From Prorocentrum cordatum (taxonomy: Eukaryota > Sar > Dinophyceae > Prorocentrales > Prorocentraceae), in the NCBI GenBank assembly GCA_963575745.1, contig CAUYUJ010019343.1, positions 15,001 to 79,000 on the forward strand: a stretch of DNA of 64,000 bases, read 5' to 3'. The position numbers were made by a program, and so were the translations under genes. Each line of letters begins with the position of its first letter. Position 1 is the first letter of the stretch. The notes under the pieces were generated by a model, which saw only the letters and a list, made by a program, of their open reading frames with translations, did no database searches and had not been told where the DNA came from. Shown piece after piece: positions 11,053 to 19,978 of this stretch.

Positions 11053-11945
11053 CCCCTCACGCAGATCGGCGGGGTCAGGGTCCAAAAACACAAGGGATTT
11101 GCCAGTCCTAAAATTCGGTGGCGCCCCTCACGCAGATCGGCGGGGTCAGCGTCCAAAAACACACGGGATTTGCCACATTTCTGAAATTCGGTGCCACCCC
11201 TCACAAAGATCGGCAGGGTCAGGGTCCAAAAACACATAGGTTTTACCGCATTTCTCAAATTCCCTGGCACCTCTCACGCAGATCGGCGGGGTCGGGGTCC
11301 AAAAACACAAAAGATTTGCAACATTTCTGAAATTCGGTTGCACCCCTCACGAAGATCGGCAGGGTCAGGGTTCAAAAACACATGGGATTTGCAACTTTTG
11401 TAAAATTCGATGGCGCCCCTCACAAAGATCGGCGGGGTCAGGTTCCAAAAACACAAATGATTTGCCACATTTCTGAAATTCCGTGGCACCCCTCACGCAG
11501 ATCGGCGGGGTCAGGGTCCAAAAACACAGGGGATGTGTCACATTTCTGAAATTCGGTGGCACCCCTCACGAAGATCGGCAGGGTCAGGGTCCAAAAACAC
11601 ACTGGATTTGCCACATTTCTCAAATTCGGCGGTTCCCCTCACGCCGATCGGGGGGGTCAGGGTCCAAAAACACATAGGATTTGCCACATTTCTAAAATCC
11701 GGTGGCACCCCTCACGCAGATCGGCAGGGTCAGGGTCCAAAAACACAGGAGATGTGCTACTTTCTGAAATTCCCTGGCACCTCTCACGCAGATCGGCAGG
11801 GTCAGGGTCCAAAAACACATGGGATTTGCCACATTTCTGAAATTCGGCGGCGCCCCTCACGCAGATCCGTAGGGTCAGGGTCCAAAAACACGGCTTCACC
11901 CCTCACGCAGATCCGTAGGGTCAGGGTCGAAAAACAAACAGGTCC
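11053..11945. repeat. 73-bp satellite, 13 units
   Basis: Units begin with cccctcac(g/a)(c/a)agatc at 11053, 11124, 11197, 11270, 11343, 11416, 11489, 11562, 11635, 11708, 11780, 11853 and 11899. Spacing is 73 bp in nearly all cases (first 71, one 72, last 46). Each unit contains ggtcagggtccaaaaacaca and usually ttgccacatttctgaaattc. No protein is called. Confidence 0.97.
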
Positions 11946-12900
11946 CGACACTGCTTCACGGCGAAGCCAAAGCCTCAAAGCGAAAGCCTCATGACTTCGC
12001 TCTTCCCTGGCCCATTCTCCGAGAGAGGGGGCCGGCGGCAGGCGGCGAAGCCCTTACGGATAACAGCAGGTCGGCGAAAGCGAATGATGAAAGGCAGAGG
12101 GGCGCGGGTGGCTTTCAGGAATCCCACCAGCCCTCTGGGCGTAGGTGGTCTAACGAAATTGACATTTCCCTCTCCAGAAGCGCCTTTCCTTCGGAGAGGG
12201 GTCGCCACCCCCCTCCCTGGGTGTTTTGGGAAGTTTCGCGAGCGGTCAGAAGGCCCACAACGGCCCAAGATGGCTCAAAGCTCTGCCCCCCCATCCTCTC
12301 GGCTACGCGCAAGCGCGGCCCTGGGCAGGAGTGACCTGTGCACGGCTTAAGGGGGGGGCGCGGGGGGAATCCAGGCGCGCAAGCCGCTGCTATCGCATCA
12401 CATTCAGCGATCGAGGAGCCCACCGAAATTCATTCCGGCGAAACATGCCTCTCATGCGTAGCCGATCCTCCTCCCTGTGAACCGCGGCCATGGAGACTGC
12501 CTTTTCCAGGCAGTCCTCCAGCGGCGACGGGGGTGCCGACGCGACGCGCACCGCCGACAGGGCAGCCCCGAGGGCCTCCGGGGCTGTGATGAACGTTAGA
12601 GGCGGCCAGGAGGTCTGAATCGGTGAGGACCCGAGAAAATCAGTCAGGGGGGGGAAGGGGGATGAAGCCATATCCGCTCAAAACTGGTTCCCAGACGCCT
12701 CCCAGGAGCCCGTCGGGGACACTTTTTCACCCCAAATGAATGTTTGACGGTCCCAGGGTCCGAAGACGGCCCCCGAAGGCCGCTGAAGGTCAAACCGATG
12801 CTGGCCCTTCCTGCTGGCTGGAACCAGTGCCTGGCCACCTCAGACACCCGGCCGGCTCCAGAGTGCCAACGAGTACCGCCGACGAGGCCGCCCCGAGGGC
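11946..12900. other. Intergenic sequence with dispersed and duplicated fragments
   Basis: 12015-12060 (gagagggggccggcggcagg ... cttacggataa) recurs at 19218-19262. The block ggccgccccgagggcctc.ggggctgtgat occurs at 12564-12590 and again at 12886-12914, the second copy overlapping the 3' end of the ShK-like gene. No gene is recognised. Confidence 0.5.
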
Positions 12901-12901
12901 C

Positions 12902-14537
12902 TCAGGGGCTGTGATGGACGAGGCACGTCACAGCTCCGAACAGAGCCAGCAGCGAAGCCACAGAGGCGCCTGGCCGGGAGCACCGCGACCCTGGCCCGCT
13001 CCACGGCGCGGGGCCTTCCGACCCCTCGGGCAGGGCGGGGCAGAGGCCGCACGATGCCCGGCAGTGCTCCGCGACGTGGCCGTTGCCGCACCACTGCCAG
13101 GCCGCAAGGCGCCTGCACGTGTGCGGGCTGAAGTTGTCCTCGCAGCCGGGCTCCCCGTTCGGCGTGCACATCTTGCAGCTCCTGGGGCAGGCCTCCATGA
13201 ACTCCTCTCGGGGGGAGAAAAAAGACAGGTGCCGCTACTCCCCGGACCTCTCCTGGGGCACGGTCCGACCAGACTTTCGAGGCGGGTCCAGCTATGGCGA
13301 CGAGTGCCTCCCAGGACGCCCCACAAAAAAGCAAAAACGAGGCCATGGCAGCGGCATCGGCACCTTTACATCCTCTGATCCTCGTCGCGGCCGCAGAAGG
13401 CCTCCGCGAACTCCTCTCGGTGGCGAGCCCAGGCGGGAAGGGAGAGGGGGCAGACCTTCTCAGCAGGCGGGGCGTCTCAGAAGCCCTGGCAGCCTCCGAG
13501 AAGACTTGTACGCATTATCCGAGGCCACAAGCGGCTTCTCAGAAGGCGCTTCTGAGAAGCCCCGCAGCTTCCTGAGAAGCCTTGCCCCCCCTCTCCCTCC
13601 CCCCTAGGCTCGGCGCCGCTCCTCGCAGTGGTAGCACTCCCCGGTCTTCTTCAGCCAGTGGTCCACGCAGTCGTGGTCTTTGCAGGGGGCGGGCGCGGCG
13701 GCGGGCGGCCGCGTGGTGGTTGTCTCGGGCGCCCGGCTCGTCTGCGGCACGACCACCAGACCCTCGGACTCGTCCTCCGTCTCCTCCGAAGAGGGCGCAC
13801 AGGTGCCTGAGCATCGTACACATCGTTCATTTCTAATCGTGCTCATTTCTAGTTGTGCTCGTTTCTAATTGTTCCTGGACCCCTAGTGGCCAGGAAGAGG
13901 CCCAGGACAGAACAATTAGAAATGAAAGGATCTTGGCCCCCAAAAAATGAAAGAACGTTCGAAGGATTAGAAATGAACAATGTGCACAATTCATACCCAT
14001 CCCCACTGGCGTGGCCCTGGCCCCACCGGCCGACTTACCCACCTGGGTGGAGATATGTGCATGTTCCCTCGGGCTTCACGGGGCCAATCCCCAACTGGAA
14101 GGCTGGCCTGGCGGGGCTTCCGCAGAAGGCTCGGAGGAGGAGGAGGCTGAGTCACCATGGCCCAGTGGGGATGGGCATCGGTTAGACGACGCCGAGTGCC
14201 ACAGGTCTTCGGGCAGTCGGCGGCGAAGTCGGGATCGCCGCAGCGGGACGGCCACTGGTCGCAGGCGAAGCACCTGCCGTACTCCAGCCTCCACTTGACG
14301 ACGCAGGCCGCGTCACGGCACTGCCCGCGCGGCGGAGCCCCGTCGCACCCACCGCAGCTGCGGCGGCAGCTGCGCCGGGCCTCCCCGTCGTTGTAGCCGC
14401 AGGCGGTCTCGAGTGACATCTTGCCAGACTTGATGTACTCCGAGTACACCTCGCAGGTATCGCCGTCCATGTCCATCCAGCTCGGGTCGTCCACGCAGCT
14501 CTCCTCCATCGCGTCTGCGGCCTCCTCCTCCGCGTAC
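12902..14537 (-). CDS. ShK-like cysteine-rich protein gene, three exons resolved
   Basis: Secreted or surface protein built of ShK-type six-cysteine modules, a fold used for protein-protein contacts or as an accessory to enzymes; the role here is unknown. Exons: 14537-14200 (module ending SCRRSCGGC, then C..AC.. to CPKTCG), 13806-13622 (starts CAPSSEETEDESEG, acidic/Thr-Pro linker, then CVDHWLKKTGECYHCE) and 13204-12902 (EFMEACPRSCKMC, then a module ending CRASCGLC). Splicing restores two modules split by introns: CPKTCG|TC and CYHCE|EFMEACPRSCKMC. Introns are GC-AG (13807-14199) and apparently GA-AG (13205-13621). The protein ends with a hydrophobic tail (VASLLALFGAVTCLV) just before the stop, suggesting a GPI signal or tail anchor. 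The 5' exon or exons are missing; an acceptor TTCCCCTGCAG precedes 14537. ShK domains are common in dinoflagellates and are not evidence of a toxin. Confidence 0.75.
13205..13621 (-). other. Intron 2 of the ShK-like gene (GA-AG)
   Basis: GAGGAG at the 5' border and GAGAGGAG at the 3' border make the exact cut ambiguous by repeat, but the join TGC GAG | GAG TTC ATG restores the cysteine module. The intron contains a dispersed repeat (13262-13385) also found at 19077-19200, and a second copy of the exon-3 start (gaactcctctcgg, 13409-13421). Confidence 0.6.
13807..14199 (-). other. Intron 1 of the ShK-like gene (GC-AG) with palindromic insert
   Basis: Exon ends TGTG, intron begins GCACTC and ends CTCAG, next exon begins GCACC. 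The GCAC at both borders is a 4-bp direct repeat. Inside lie inverted repeats: 13815-13838 against 13964-13987 (core TTCATTTCTAAT), 13859-13872 against 13910-13925 (TTTCTAATTGTTC), and 13996-14010 against 14161-14175 (CCCATCCCCACTGG). This looks like a small hairpin or MITE-like element occupying the intron. Confidence 0.6.
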
Positions 14538-15160
14538 CTGCAGGGGAACGTTCATCGACACCAGCTCATCGCCTGAATCTTCCTGTTTCGTAAAATCACG
14601 CTGTGCAGCCTGTCTCGCGCGCCCGCCGCCCGCTTGCCTCCCCCGCTCCCCCCCGTCCGACGAGGTACCAGCGAAGTGACGCTCGACCAACTAAGTACAT
14701 GTAACCAAACAGGGACCGTAGACACAAGGTCCGCACCAAAAAAACATCTCACAGCTATGCCAGCGCGTGGAGGCTGGGCTTCCTCGGATTTCAAGCAAAG
14801 GCCCCTGAGTGCAAGCACGAATCGAAGAATCAGAACGACCGCAAAGAGCCACGACAAATTGATGCAGACTTCGCTCCAGAAATCGACAGAGGAGGCCCGT
14901 TGTGCCTTATGTGTGTGTACCGCACGCCGCCATAATCTGGATAACGAAACATAAAATGCCAGCTGGGATCGCAAGCACAAGCGCAAGTATGTCGAAGCTG
15001 CTTGACCGCACGAAGCCTGGAACATTACGTTCCATAACGACCTTGTTGTCAACCTAGTACTTCGCCGAATTGTCCCATGGCTTCGGCCCCCGCTGTTGCA
15101 ATCCGAAGACCTGTTGTTTCTTGGAACCGCGATGTTGCGACACTTGTTGGACACTCTGGT
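14538..15160 (-). other. Possible upstream exon region with hydrophobic segments
   Basis: Two minus-strand frames encode hydrophobic stretches: DILALVLAIPAGILCFV (about 15000-14945) and LSWLFAVVLILRFVLALRG (about 14860-14800). Another frame near 14600 reads TKQEDSGDELVSMNVPL directly against the ShK exon. One of these could be the missing 5' exon or exons, providing a signal or membrane segment, but no splice model is convincing. Confidence 0.25.
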
Positions 15161-16185
15161 TCAATATCCTAATGATCAAAGCAACGAGTCATAGAACCAG
15201 CACATCACGCTTGAATACGAGACTTCAGCGATGACTGAGCATTGTCTTAGGGTGGAGGGCTCAGGGTGAAATCCATTTGGGCTTTTGCACCTCGCCAAGC
15301 AATCCATCTTGTGATTCACCTGTTGCAAATCCAAGCCTCGAAAAGCAATCGAAACGGCATTTCAGATTTTACCCTTTGCCCTCCATCGAAAGAAAATGCT
15401 CGGGATGAACACGACAAAAGCGCCGCGGTTGACAGACAAGTCGTCGCGTGTTAGCTACTGTCGTGGTTTTATTTCCCGACCACGCCACAACTGCAAGGGA
15501 CAACGAAACGGAAAAATCGCGGGAAAACCTGGCCAGAAACATCCCGAACCAAAAGGTAAAACAAAAGGGACAATCGCCAGACAAAAGGGCAACCACATTC
15601 GCTGGTCAGTGAGAGAAATCTGTCGCCCACACACGCGTATTCAGTTGGCCCGCACACACAACACGAGCGGAAGCGAAACCGAAGCCGATTGCCCTGGGGG
15701 GGTGCGCTCCAATTCGATATCACCCCCCCGACCTCCAACGACATATGGTGTCAGGGCGATTGGCATGCTGTCCACAAGTTGCGTTCCATACCCTACGGCG
15801 TTGTTCCAAAATACAGAATGAGCCACCACAATGCGATACGCAGGGATGGACACAATCGCGACACTCTGCACATCCGCCTTCCAAAATAGGATGCTAGATC
15901 AGACACGAATAAATCCGTTGGCCTCTTGTGGGGCAATCTAGCTGCGTGGCGGAAAAGTCCTGCTTCCTGCGCCACTACCGGCTCCCGGTTTCCAATATTA
16001 TAGTATTGGTTTCTGTTCCCCACTGGAAACATTTGCTGCTGCCCACGCGAGGGAGGGGGGAGGGGGGGCAAAACCAGCCTGTTACCTTGCCCCAATCGCG
16101 ATGCCTGGACTGATGGTGGGCTTGGGACGCGTAGAAAATACCTGGCATTCGCGCCCCTGAGGCAATAATTCTTGATGACGTATGC
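15160..16185. other. No feature recognised
   Basis: Balanced composition with short open frames only. A palindromic-looking 15920-15960 block (ggcctcttgtggggcaatctagctgcgtggcgg) resembles 10810-10845 (ccccttgtggggccaccaggctgcaggccgg). Nothing else is supported. Confidence 0.4.
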
Positions 16186-16750
16186 CATGGTCGCGCTCCC
16201 GAATCCAGAGCCTGTTTTGTAAATTACATCCAAATCGCGCTACCGAGGCCCGACTTCTGTTTTAATTGCACCGATCTCGCGCTCCCGAACCCAAAATCCT
16301 CAGCACATTGCATCTCCCTCGCGCTCCAGAAGCTAGAACGCTCGCATTCCACAGGCCATAATTCCTTGCAAACTGCACCAGATTCGCGCTCCCGAAACCA
16401 AGATAAGGTTTGCATTACACCAGAATGCTGCACTCCCGAAGCCAGAACCCATCGTTACTTCCTGGGTAGCTCTTGGAACTACGTCAGGCTTTACAGAAGA
16501 AGCCGACGGGCTCAGGTAAGCCAGCTTCCTCTCCACGGCTGCGGGCCAGGCATCCTCGCAGCTGACTTCCTGAGACTGCAGCGTGTGTTCTGAAGCGTTT
16601 CCCTACTCGTTCCCCAGACGTGTGTCAGAAGCCTTTGCGCAGCGCCTGGAAAGCGCTTCATGGGCCCCATCGCAGTTCCCACGTCAAGCTTGCAAGCGTG
16701 ATGGGCACAAGTTTCATTGCAGGCGTCTCCCACAGGCTGGACGGCTTCCC
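16185..16750. repeat. Dispersed repeat copy A ('tcgcgctcccgaa' array plus flank)
   Basis: 16185-16465 holds about six units of roughly 50 bp around ttgcacc.gattcgcgctcccgaa.ccagaa. 16505-16750 resembles 18630-18850 (shared agccagcttcct, gccagg.a.cctcgcag, cctactcg.tcccagacgtgtg and cagaagccttttgcgcag type blocks). The same two modules occur in opposite order at 18.63-19.06 kb. Confidence 0.65.
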
Positions 16751-17738
16751 CAGAGGCCGTAGGCGACCCGAGGAGGGGAGGGCGAGGAGGGGGAGGGGGG
16801 AGGAGGAAGAGGAGGAAGAGGAGGAGGGGAGGAGGAGGAAGAGGAGGGGGAGGAGGAGGGGGCGTCGTGCTGGTCCTCGGGCCAGCTGGGGACGGAGATG
16901 GCGTCTCCGTTAGGCTGGCTGGGGTCGGGCTGGGCGTCAAGCTGTCCGTCGGGCTGGCTGGGGACGGGGATGGCGTCGGGATGGGCGTTGGGCTGTCCGT
17001 CGGGCTGGCTGGGGACGGAGATGACGTCGGGCTTGGCGTCATGATTACTTTCTGGTACACCTGAATCTGGGCAGTCGGATCAGTAGATGATGCGTTCTCT
17101 GTCTCAGTATCCTGGCAGTCGCTGTAAGTCACGCACTGGCCCCAGCTCCAGGTTGCAAAATAGGAGCACTGCTCACTCTGGTCGCAAAGGGCTGCGCAAT
17201 CAGCTTGGGCGCAAGCCTGACCACAGTTCCACCAGTAGAGGATCACTGCGCCGACACAGCGCACGCTCGAGTATGCGTAGACGTAAGTGCTGACGGGCGT
17301 GTGCGCGGGCGTCGGATCAGCGGACGGGTTACAATCACCATCGATGCCGTCCATGCCCGTAGGGCGTGCCAACGCTCTCACAATGGCGGAACTGGTGCGG
17401 TTCTCGGGGAACCCCTCATGACAGCCAGGCCCTTCGTACTGAAACTCCCACCCGTCGTACTCAAAATGCTGGTACACCGTCACGTTGCAATACCCATTGA
17501 TGGCCAGAAAATTGAACTCATCGTTGTATGGCAACTCAAACCGATGTGCACCCATGGCGTAAGTGTTATACAAACCACTCGCATCATAGCATCCGTTCTG
17601 AGACATTGTCACAGAACAAGCAGCATGAGCAGCCGCGACACCAGCGGCCAGCGTCAACAAGGCAATGGCGCAGCTCATGGGGCTGCAACCAACGGGCCCG
17701 TATGCGTTGCACGACGGACCCGCAACCCGGCCCAACAT
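16512..17738 (-). CDS. Secreted PAN/apple-like mucin-type protein, SL-bearing retrogene
   Basis: Intronless frame of about 400 residues. The ATG at 17738 is the first in frame; an internal ATG at 17678 directly precedes a good signal peptide (MSCAIALLTLAAGVAAAHA). The mature protein starts with a Cys-containing domain (FELPYNDEFNFLAINGYC, then VTVYQHFEYDGWEF), reminiscent of a beta/gamma-crystallin-like motif but unproven. A Cys-rich PAN/apple-like module follows (CAQADCAALCDQSEQC, then SWGQCVTYSDC). Next is a Ser/Pro/Thr region of about three 16-20 residue repeats (PSPASPTDSPTP), a Pro/Leu-rich run from the GGA/GGC-rich DNA, and a C-terminus that overlaps the dispersed repeat at 16.51-16.75 kb. 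Likely an extracellular adhesive or wall protein. The SL relic 33 bp upstream shows that the locus descends from a reverse-transcribed mRNA. Confidence 0.7.
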   Translation of the reverse strand: MLGRVAGPSCNAYGPVGCSPMSCAIALLTLAAGVAAAHAACSVTMSQNGCYDASGLYNTYAMGAHRFELPYNDEFNFLAINGYCNVTVYQHFEYDGWEFQYEGPGCHEGFPENRTSSAIVRALARPTGMDGIDGDCNPSADPTPAHTPVSTYVYAYSSVRCVGAVILYWWNCGQACAQADCAALCDQSEQCSYFATWSWGQCVTYSDCQDTETENASSTDPTAQIQVYQKVIMTPSPTSSPSPASPTDSPTPIPTPSPSPASPTDSLTPSPTPASLTETPSPSPAGPRTSTTPPPPPPPLPPPPLLLFLLFLLPPPPPRPPLLGSPTASGEAVQPVGDACNETCAHHACKLDVGTAMGPMKRFPGAAQRLLTHVWGTSRETLQNTRCSLRKSAARMPGPQPWRGSWLT

Positions 17739-17770
17739 ACCCAACGTGCCAAGACGGCTTCAGCCAGAGG

Positions 17771-17792
17771 CTTGAGCCAAAATGGCTACGGA
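17771..17792 (-). other. Dinoflagellate spliced-leader relic (complete)
   Basis: The minus strand reads T, then CCGTAGCC, then ATTTTGGCTCAAG: all 22 positions of the conserved dinoflagellate SL, with the variable first base being T. SL is added to nuclear mRNAs by trans-splicing, so a genomic copy joined to a gene indicates retroposition. The sequence directly downstream (CCTCTGGCTGAAG, then CCGTCTTGGCACG) looks like two older, decayed relics of the 15-nt truncated form. Confidence 0.92.
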
Positions 17793-18172
17793 GGAGGGGG
17801 AGGAGGAGGAGGAGGAGAAGGAGGAGGAGGAGGAGGAGGAGGAGGAGGAAGGAGGAGGAGGAGGAGGAGGAAGGAGGAGGAGGAGGAGTAGGAGGAGGAG
17901 GAGGGGGAGGAGGAGGAGAAGGAGGAGGAGGAGGAGGAGGAAGGGAGGAGGGGGAGGAGGAGGAGGAGGAGGAGGAGGAGGAGGAGGAGGAGGAGGAGGA
18001 GGAGGAGGAGGAGGAGGAGGAGGAGGAGGAGGAGGAGGAGATGGAGTTGGAGAAGGAGGAGATGGAGGAGGAGGAGCAGGAGGAGGAGATGGAGGAGGAG
18101 GAGGAGGAGGAGCAGGAGCAGGAGGAGGAGGAGATGGAGGAGGAGGAGGAGGAGGAGGAAGAGGCGGAGGAC
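17792..18172. repeat. GGA trinucleotide array
   Basis: About 380 bp of gga/gag repeats with rare interruptions, abutting the SL relic. Frames give polyE, polyG or polyR; the reverse gives polyS, polyL or polyP. Confidence 0.95.
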
Positions 18173-18435
18173 GTTTCGCCTAAGCCCTCCGGAGAAACCC
18201 TCCACCGCAGGCCTCCTGGCGGCCTGCTGCAAGCACGGCGCGGCACGGGGGCTCTGTGCCGGCCTCGTGGCGAGAACCCTGGGATCCGCGCGGCCGGGGT
18301 TTCGGACCCCAGACGCGGGCGCGGCCCGGGGGTCGGGACTCTGGACATTTTGGGAGGCAACTACTGGGAGGTTTTCGTCGAAGGATTACAAAGGATTGAG
18401 CCCCATTGGGGGACTGTCACGCCAGAGTGGGCCTC
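18173..18435. other. GC-rich sequence, no gene recognised
   Basis: Frames continue out of the GGA array (for example RGRGPGVGTLDILGG) but show no domain or splice support. Confidence 0.4.
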
Positions 18436-18436
18436 G

Positions 18437-18527
18437 GACTAAGCCGCACTAGGCGGGATTCAGCGGGACTAAGCCAGATTAAGCGGGATCAGTCGGGATT
18501 GAGCGGGATTTAGCCGGACTTCGGACC
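18437..18527. repeat. 11-13 bp minisatellite 'gcgggattaagc'
   Basis: About eight degenerate units of (a)gcgggatt(a/c)ag: cactaggcgggatt, cagcgggactaag, ccagattaag, cgggatcag, tcgggattgag and cgggatttag. Confidence 0.75.
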
Positions 18528-18629
18528 AGGGCAAAATCAGAATTTGACCTCCCAGGAGATGCATCCGAAGACATTCCTGGATACCTCCTTGAAAAGCGAG
18601 TAGGACTTTAGAGTAGAAGCCAGCAGAGA

Positions 18630-19065
18630 AGGGGGCATGCCGGCTTCCTCCCCCAGCTTCTGGCCAGGGAGCCTCGCAGCGACCTGCTGGAGCTTCTGGC
18701 TCGCCCTGGAGGCGGTTGCCTACTCGCTCCCAAGATGTGTGCCGGAAGCCTTTTGCGCAGCTCCTTGGCAGCGCCTCCTGGACTCCTACGCGGCCTCTAT
18801 CTCAAGCTGGAAAACTAACCAAGCATGCTTTAAAGCTTCCTTGCAAGCGCCACAAACTTCTGGGTACCTGGGATGATTTTTCGCTACGAATCGGGATTTG
18901 GACGCCACAAAGTACTCCAGAGTCACGCTCTCGATGCCATTTTCCCTGGAAATTGCACCAAAATCGCATTCCCGAAGCCAGAATATTATCTAAACTACGC
19001 CAGATTCACGCTCCCGATCCCAGACTCTCTTGCATATTGCCCAGATTCGCGCGCGGGGCACGCTC
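18630..19065. repeat. Dispersed repeat copy B
   Basis: 18630-18850 corresponds to 16505-16700. 18925-19065 carries three to four units of the ctcccgaagccagaa type (cgcattcccgaagccagaat, cacgctcccgatcccagact). Module order is reversed relative to copy A. Confidence 0.65.
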
Positions 19066-19076
19066 CTGGCGTGCGT

Positions 19077-19265
19077 TCTGACCAGAACTCCGAGGCGAAT
19101 CCAGCCGTGGCGACGAGGGAGGCCCAGGAGGCCCCCCAAAAAAAGCAAACGAGGGGAGGGGAGAGGTCTGGGGTACCTTTGCCTCCTCTGAGCACGGCAC
19201 TGACACCCCTCACCAGAACAGAGAGGGGGCCGGCGGCAGAGGGCCAAGCACCTACGGATAATTCG
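19077..19265. repeat. Dispersed repeat shared with ShK-gene intron 2 and 12.0 kb
   Basis: 19077-19200 matches 13262-13385 (gaccaga.ctccgaggcg, tccagc..tggcgacgag and acctttgcctcctctga type blocks). 19218-19262 matches 12015-12060. It is probably a short interspersed or intron-carried element. Confidence 0.6.
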
Positions 19266-19299
19266 ACGAAGCCATAGCGAGCACGAAAAGACCTAGCGA

Positions 19300-19482
19300 A
19301 TTGTAGGATATACATATACCTACATACATATATATATAAGATACAGATATCTATATAAATATATACATATATATAGCTAAATATATGGATATATATACTG
19401 ATATATATATGTAGATATGTATATATATAGATGTATAGATAAAAGTAAATGTATATACATATATATATATGTATGTATGCGT
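19300..19482. repeat. AT-rich TATA/TACA microsatellite
   Basis: Imperfect tatata/tacata/tagata array. Minus-strand open frames through it (YIYIYI peptides) are artefacts. Confidence 0.9.
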
Positions 19483-19484
19483 GT

Positions 19485-19795
19485 AAGTGGATTGGAACAC
19501 GGCGCCCTTCAACCTCAAGTAGAGCCAAACCACAGAATGGTAAATCGGAAATTCTTCGACACAGATCAGAAGCAGCGTACCTTTCCTCCGCCGCCTCTTC
19601 TTGCATCTGCGCCTCCAAGATCGACTCGGAGCTGTCTTCAGGCATAATCTGGGCACTTTCGCCCTGGGCCCAGGCCGCATGCTCTCGTGACGAACAACGG
19701 TCACACACCAATGGAGATGTCAACTGCACGCCGCCACTATCGGTCACAATACTGGCAAGGCCAAAAATACAGAGCACGTAGCGCAAGCTTCTCAT
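19485..19795 (-). CDS. First exon of a putative secreted protein
   Basis: Starts [17 protein letters not shown], a plausible signal peptide cleaved near SGGVQL. The following hydrophilic part ([20 protein letters not shown], then [19 protein letters not shown]) has ordinary composition and two or three cysteines. The frame then enters an AT microsatellite, so the exon probably ends near 19515-19505, where LLEVEG is encoded with a weak GAG|GTTGAA donor. Function unknown and downstream exons not found. An in-frame ATG-less extension upstream (AEWRVS) contains GTAAGTATG, which could instead be a donor, so the true 5' end is uncertain. Confidence 0.4.
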
Positions 19796-19799
19796 ACTT

Positions 19800-19978
19800 A
19801 CCCTCCATTCTGCCACGCTCTGCTATAGCAATCAAATGAGACAATCTCACTGACGGCCCACCCCCCGCCCCAGGGGGGGAAACAAACTAAAACATGATCG
19901 ACCCACGAACCCGGAAAGGAATATAGAACTGTAACGCATGGCAGCGTGTTCAAAGACACCTGATTGGGTGACGGGCAA
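19800..19978. other. No feature recognised
   Basis: Short spacer with no repeats or coding character seen. Confidence 0.4.

Noticed and set aside
11053-11945. CRISPR-like regular repeats
   Set aside because: Units are contiguous 73-bp repeats without unique spacers, and the genome is eukaryotic.
12902-14537. Calling the ShK-like gene a toxin
   Set aside because: ShK-type modules occur in many non-toxic secreted and enzyme-linked proteins of protists; nothing here shows toxicity.
17771-17792. A genuine SL RNA gene
   Set aside because: After the SL 3' end the sequence is CCTCTGG, not a GT donor with a downstream Sm site, and a protein-coding frame follows.
17782-18232. Acidic (polyE) or Ser/Leu-rich proteins over the GGA array
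   Set aside because: Low-complexity translation of a trinucleotide repeat; every frame is open.
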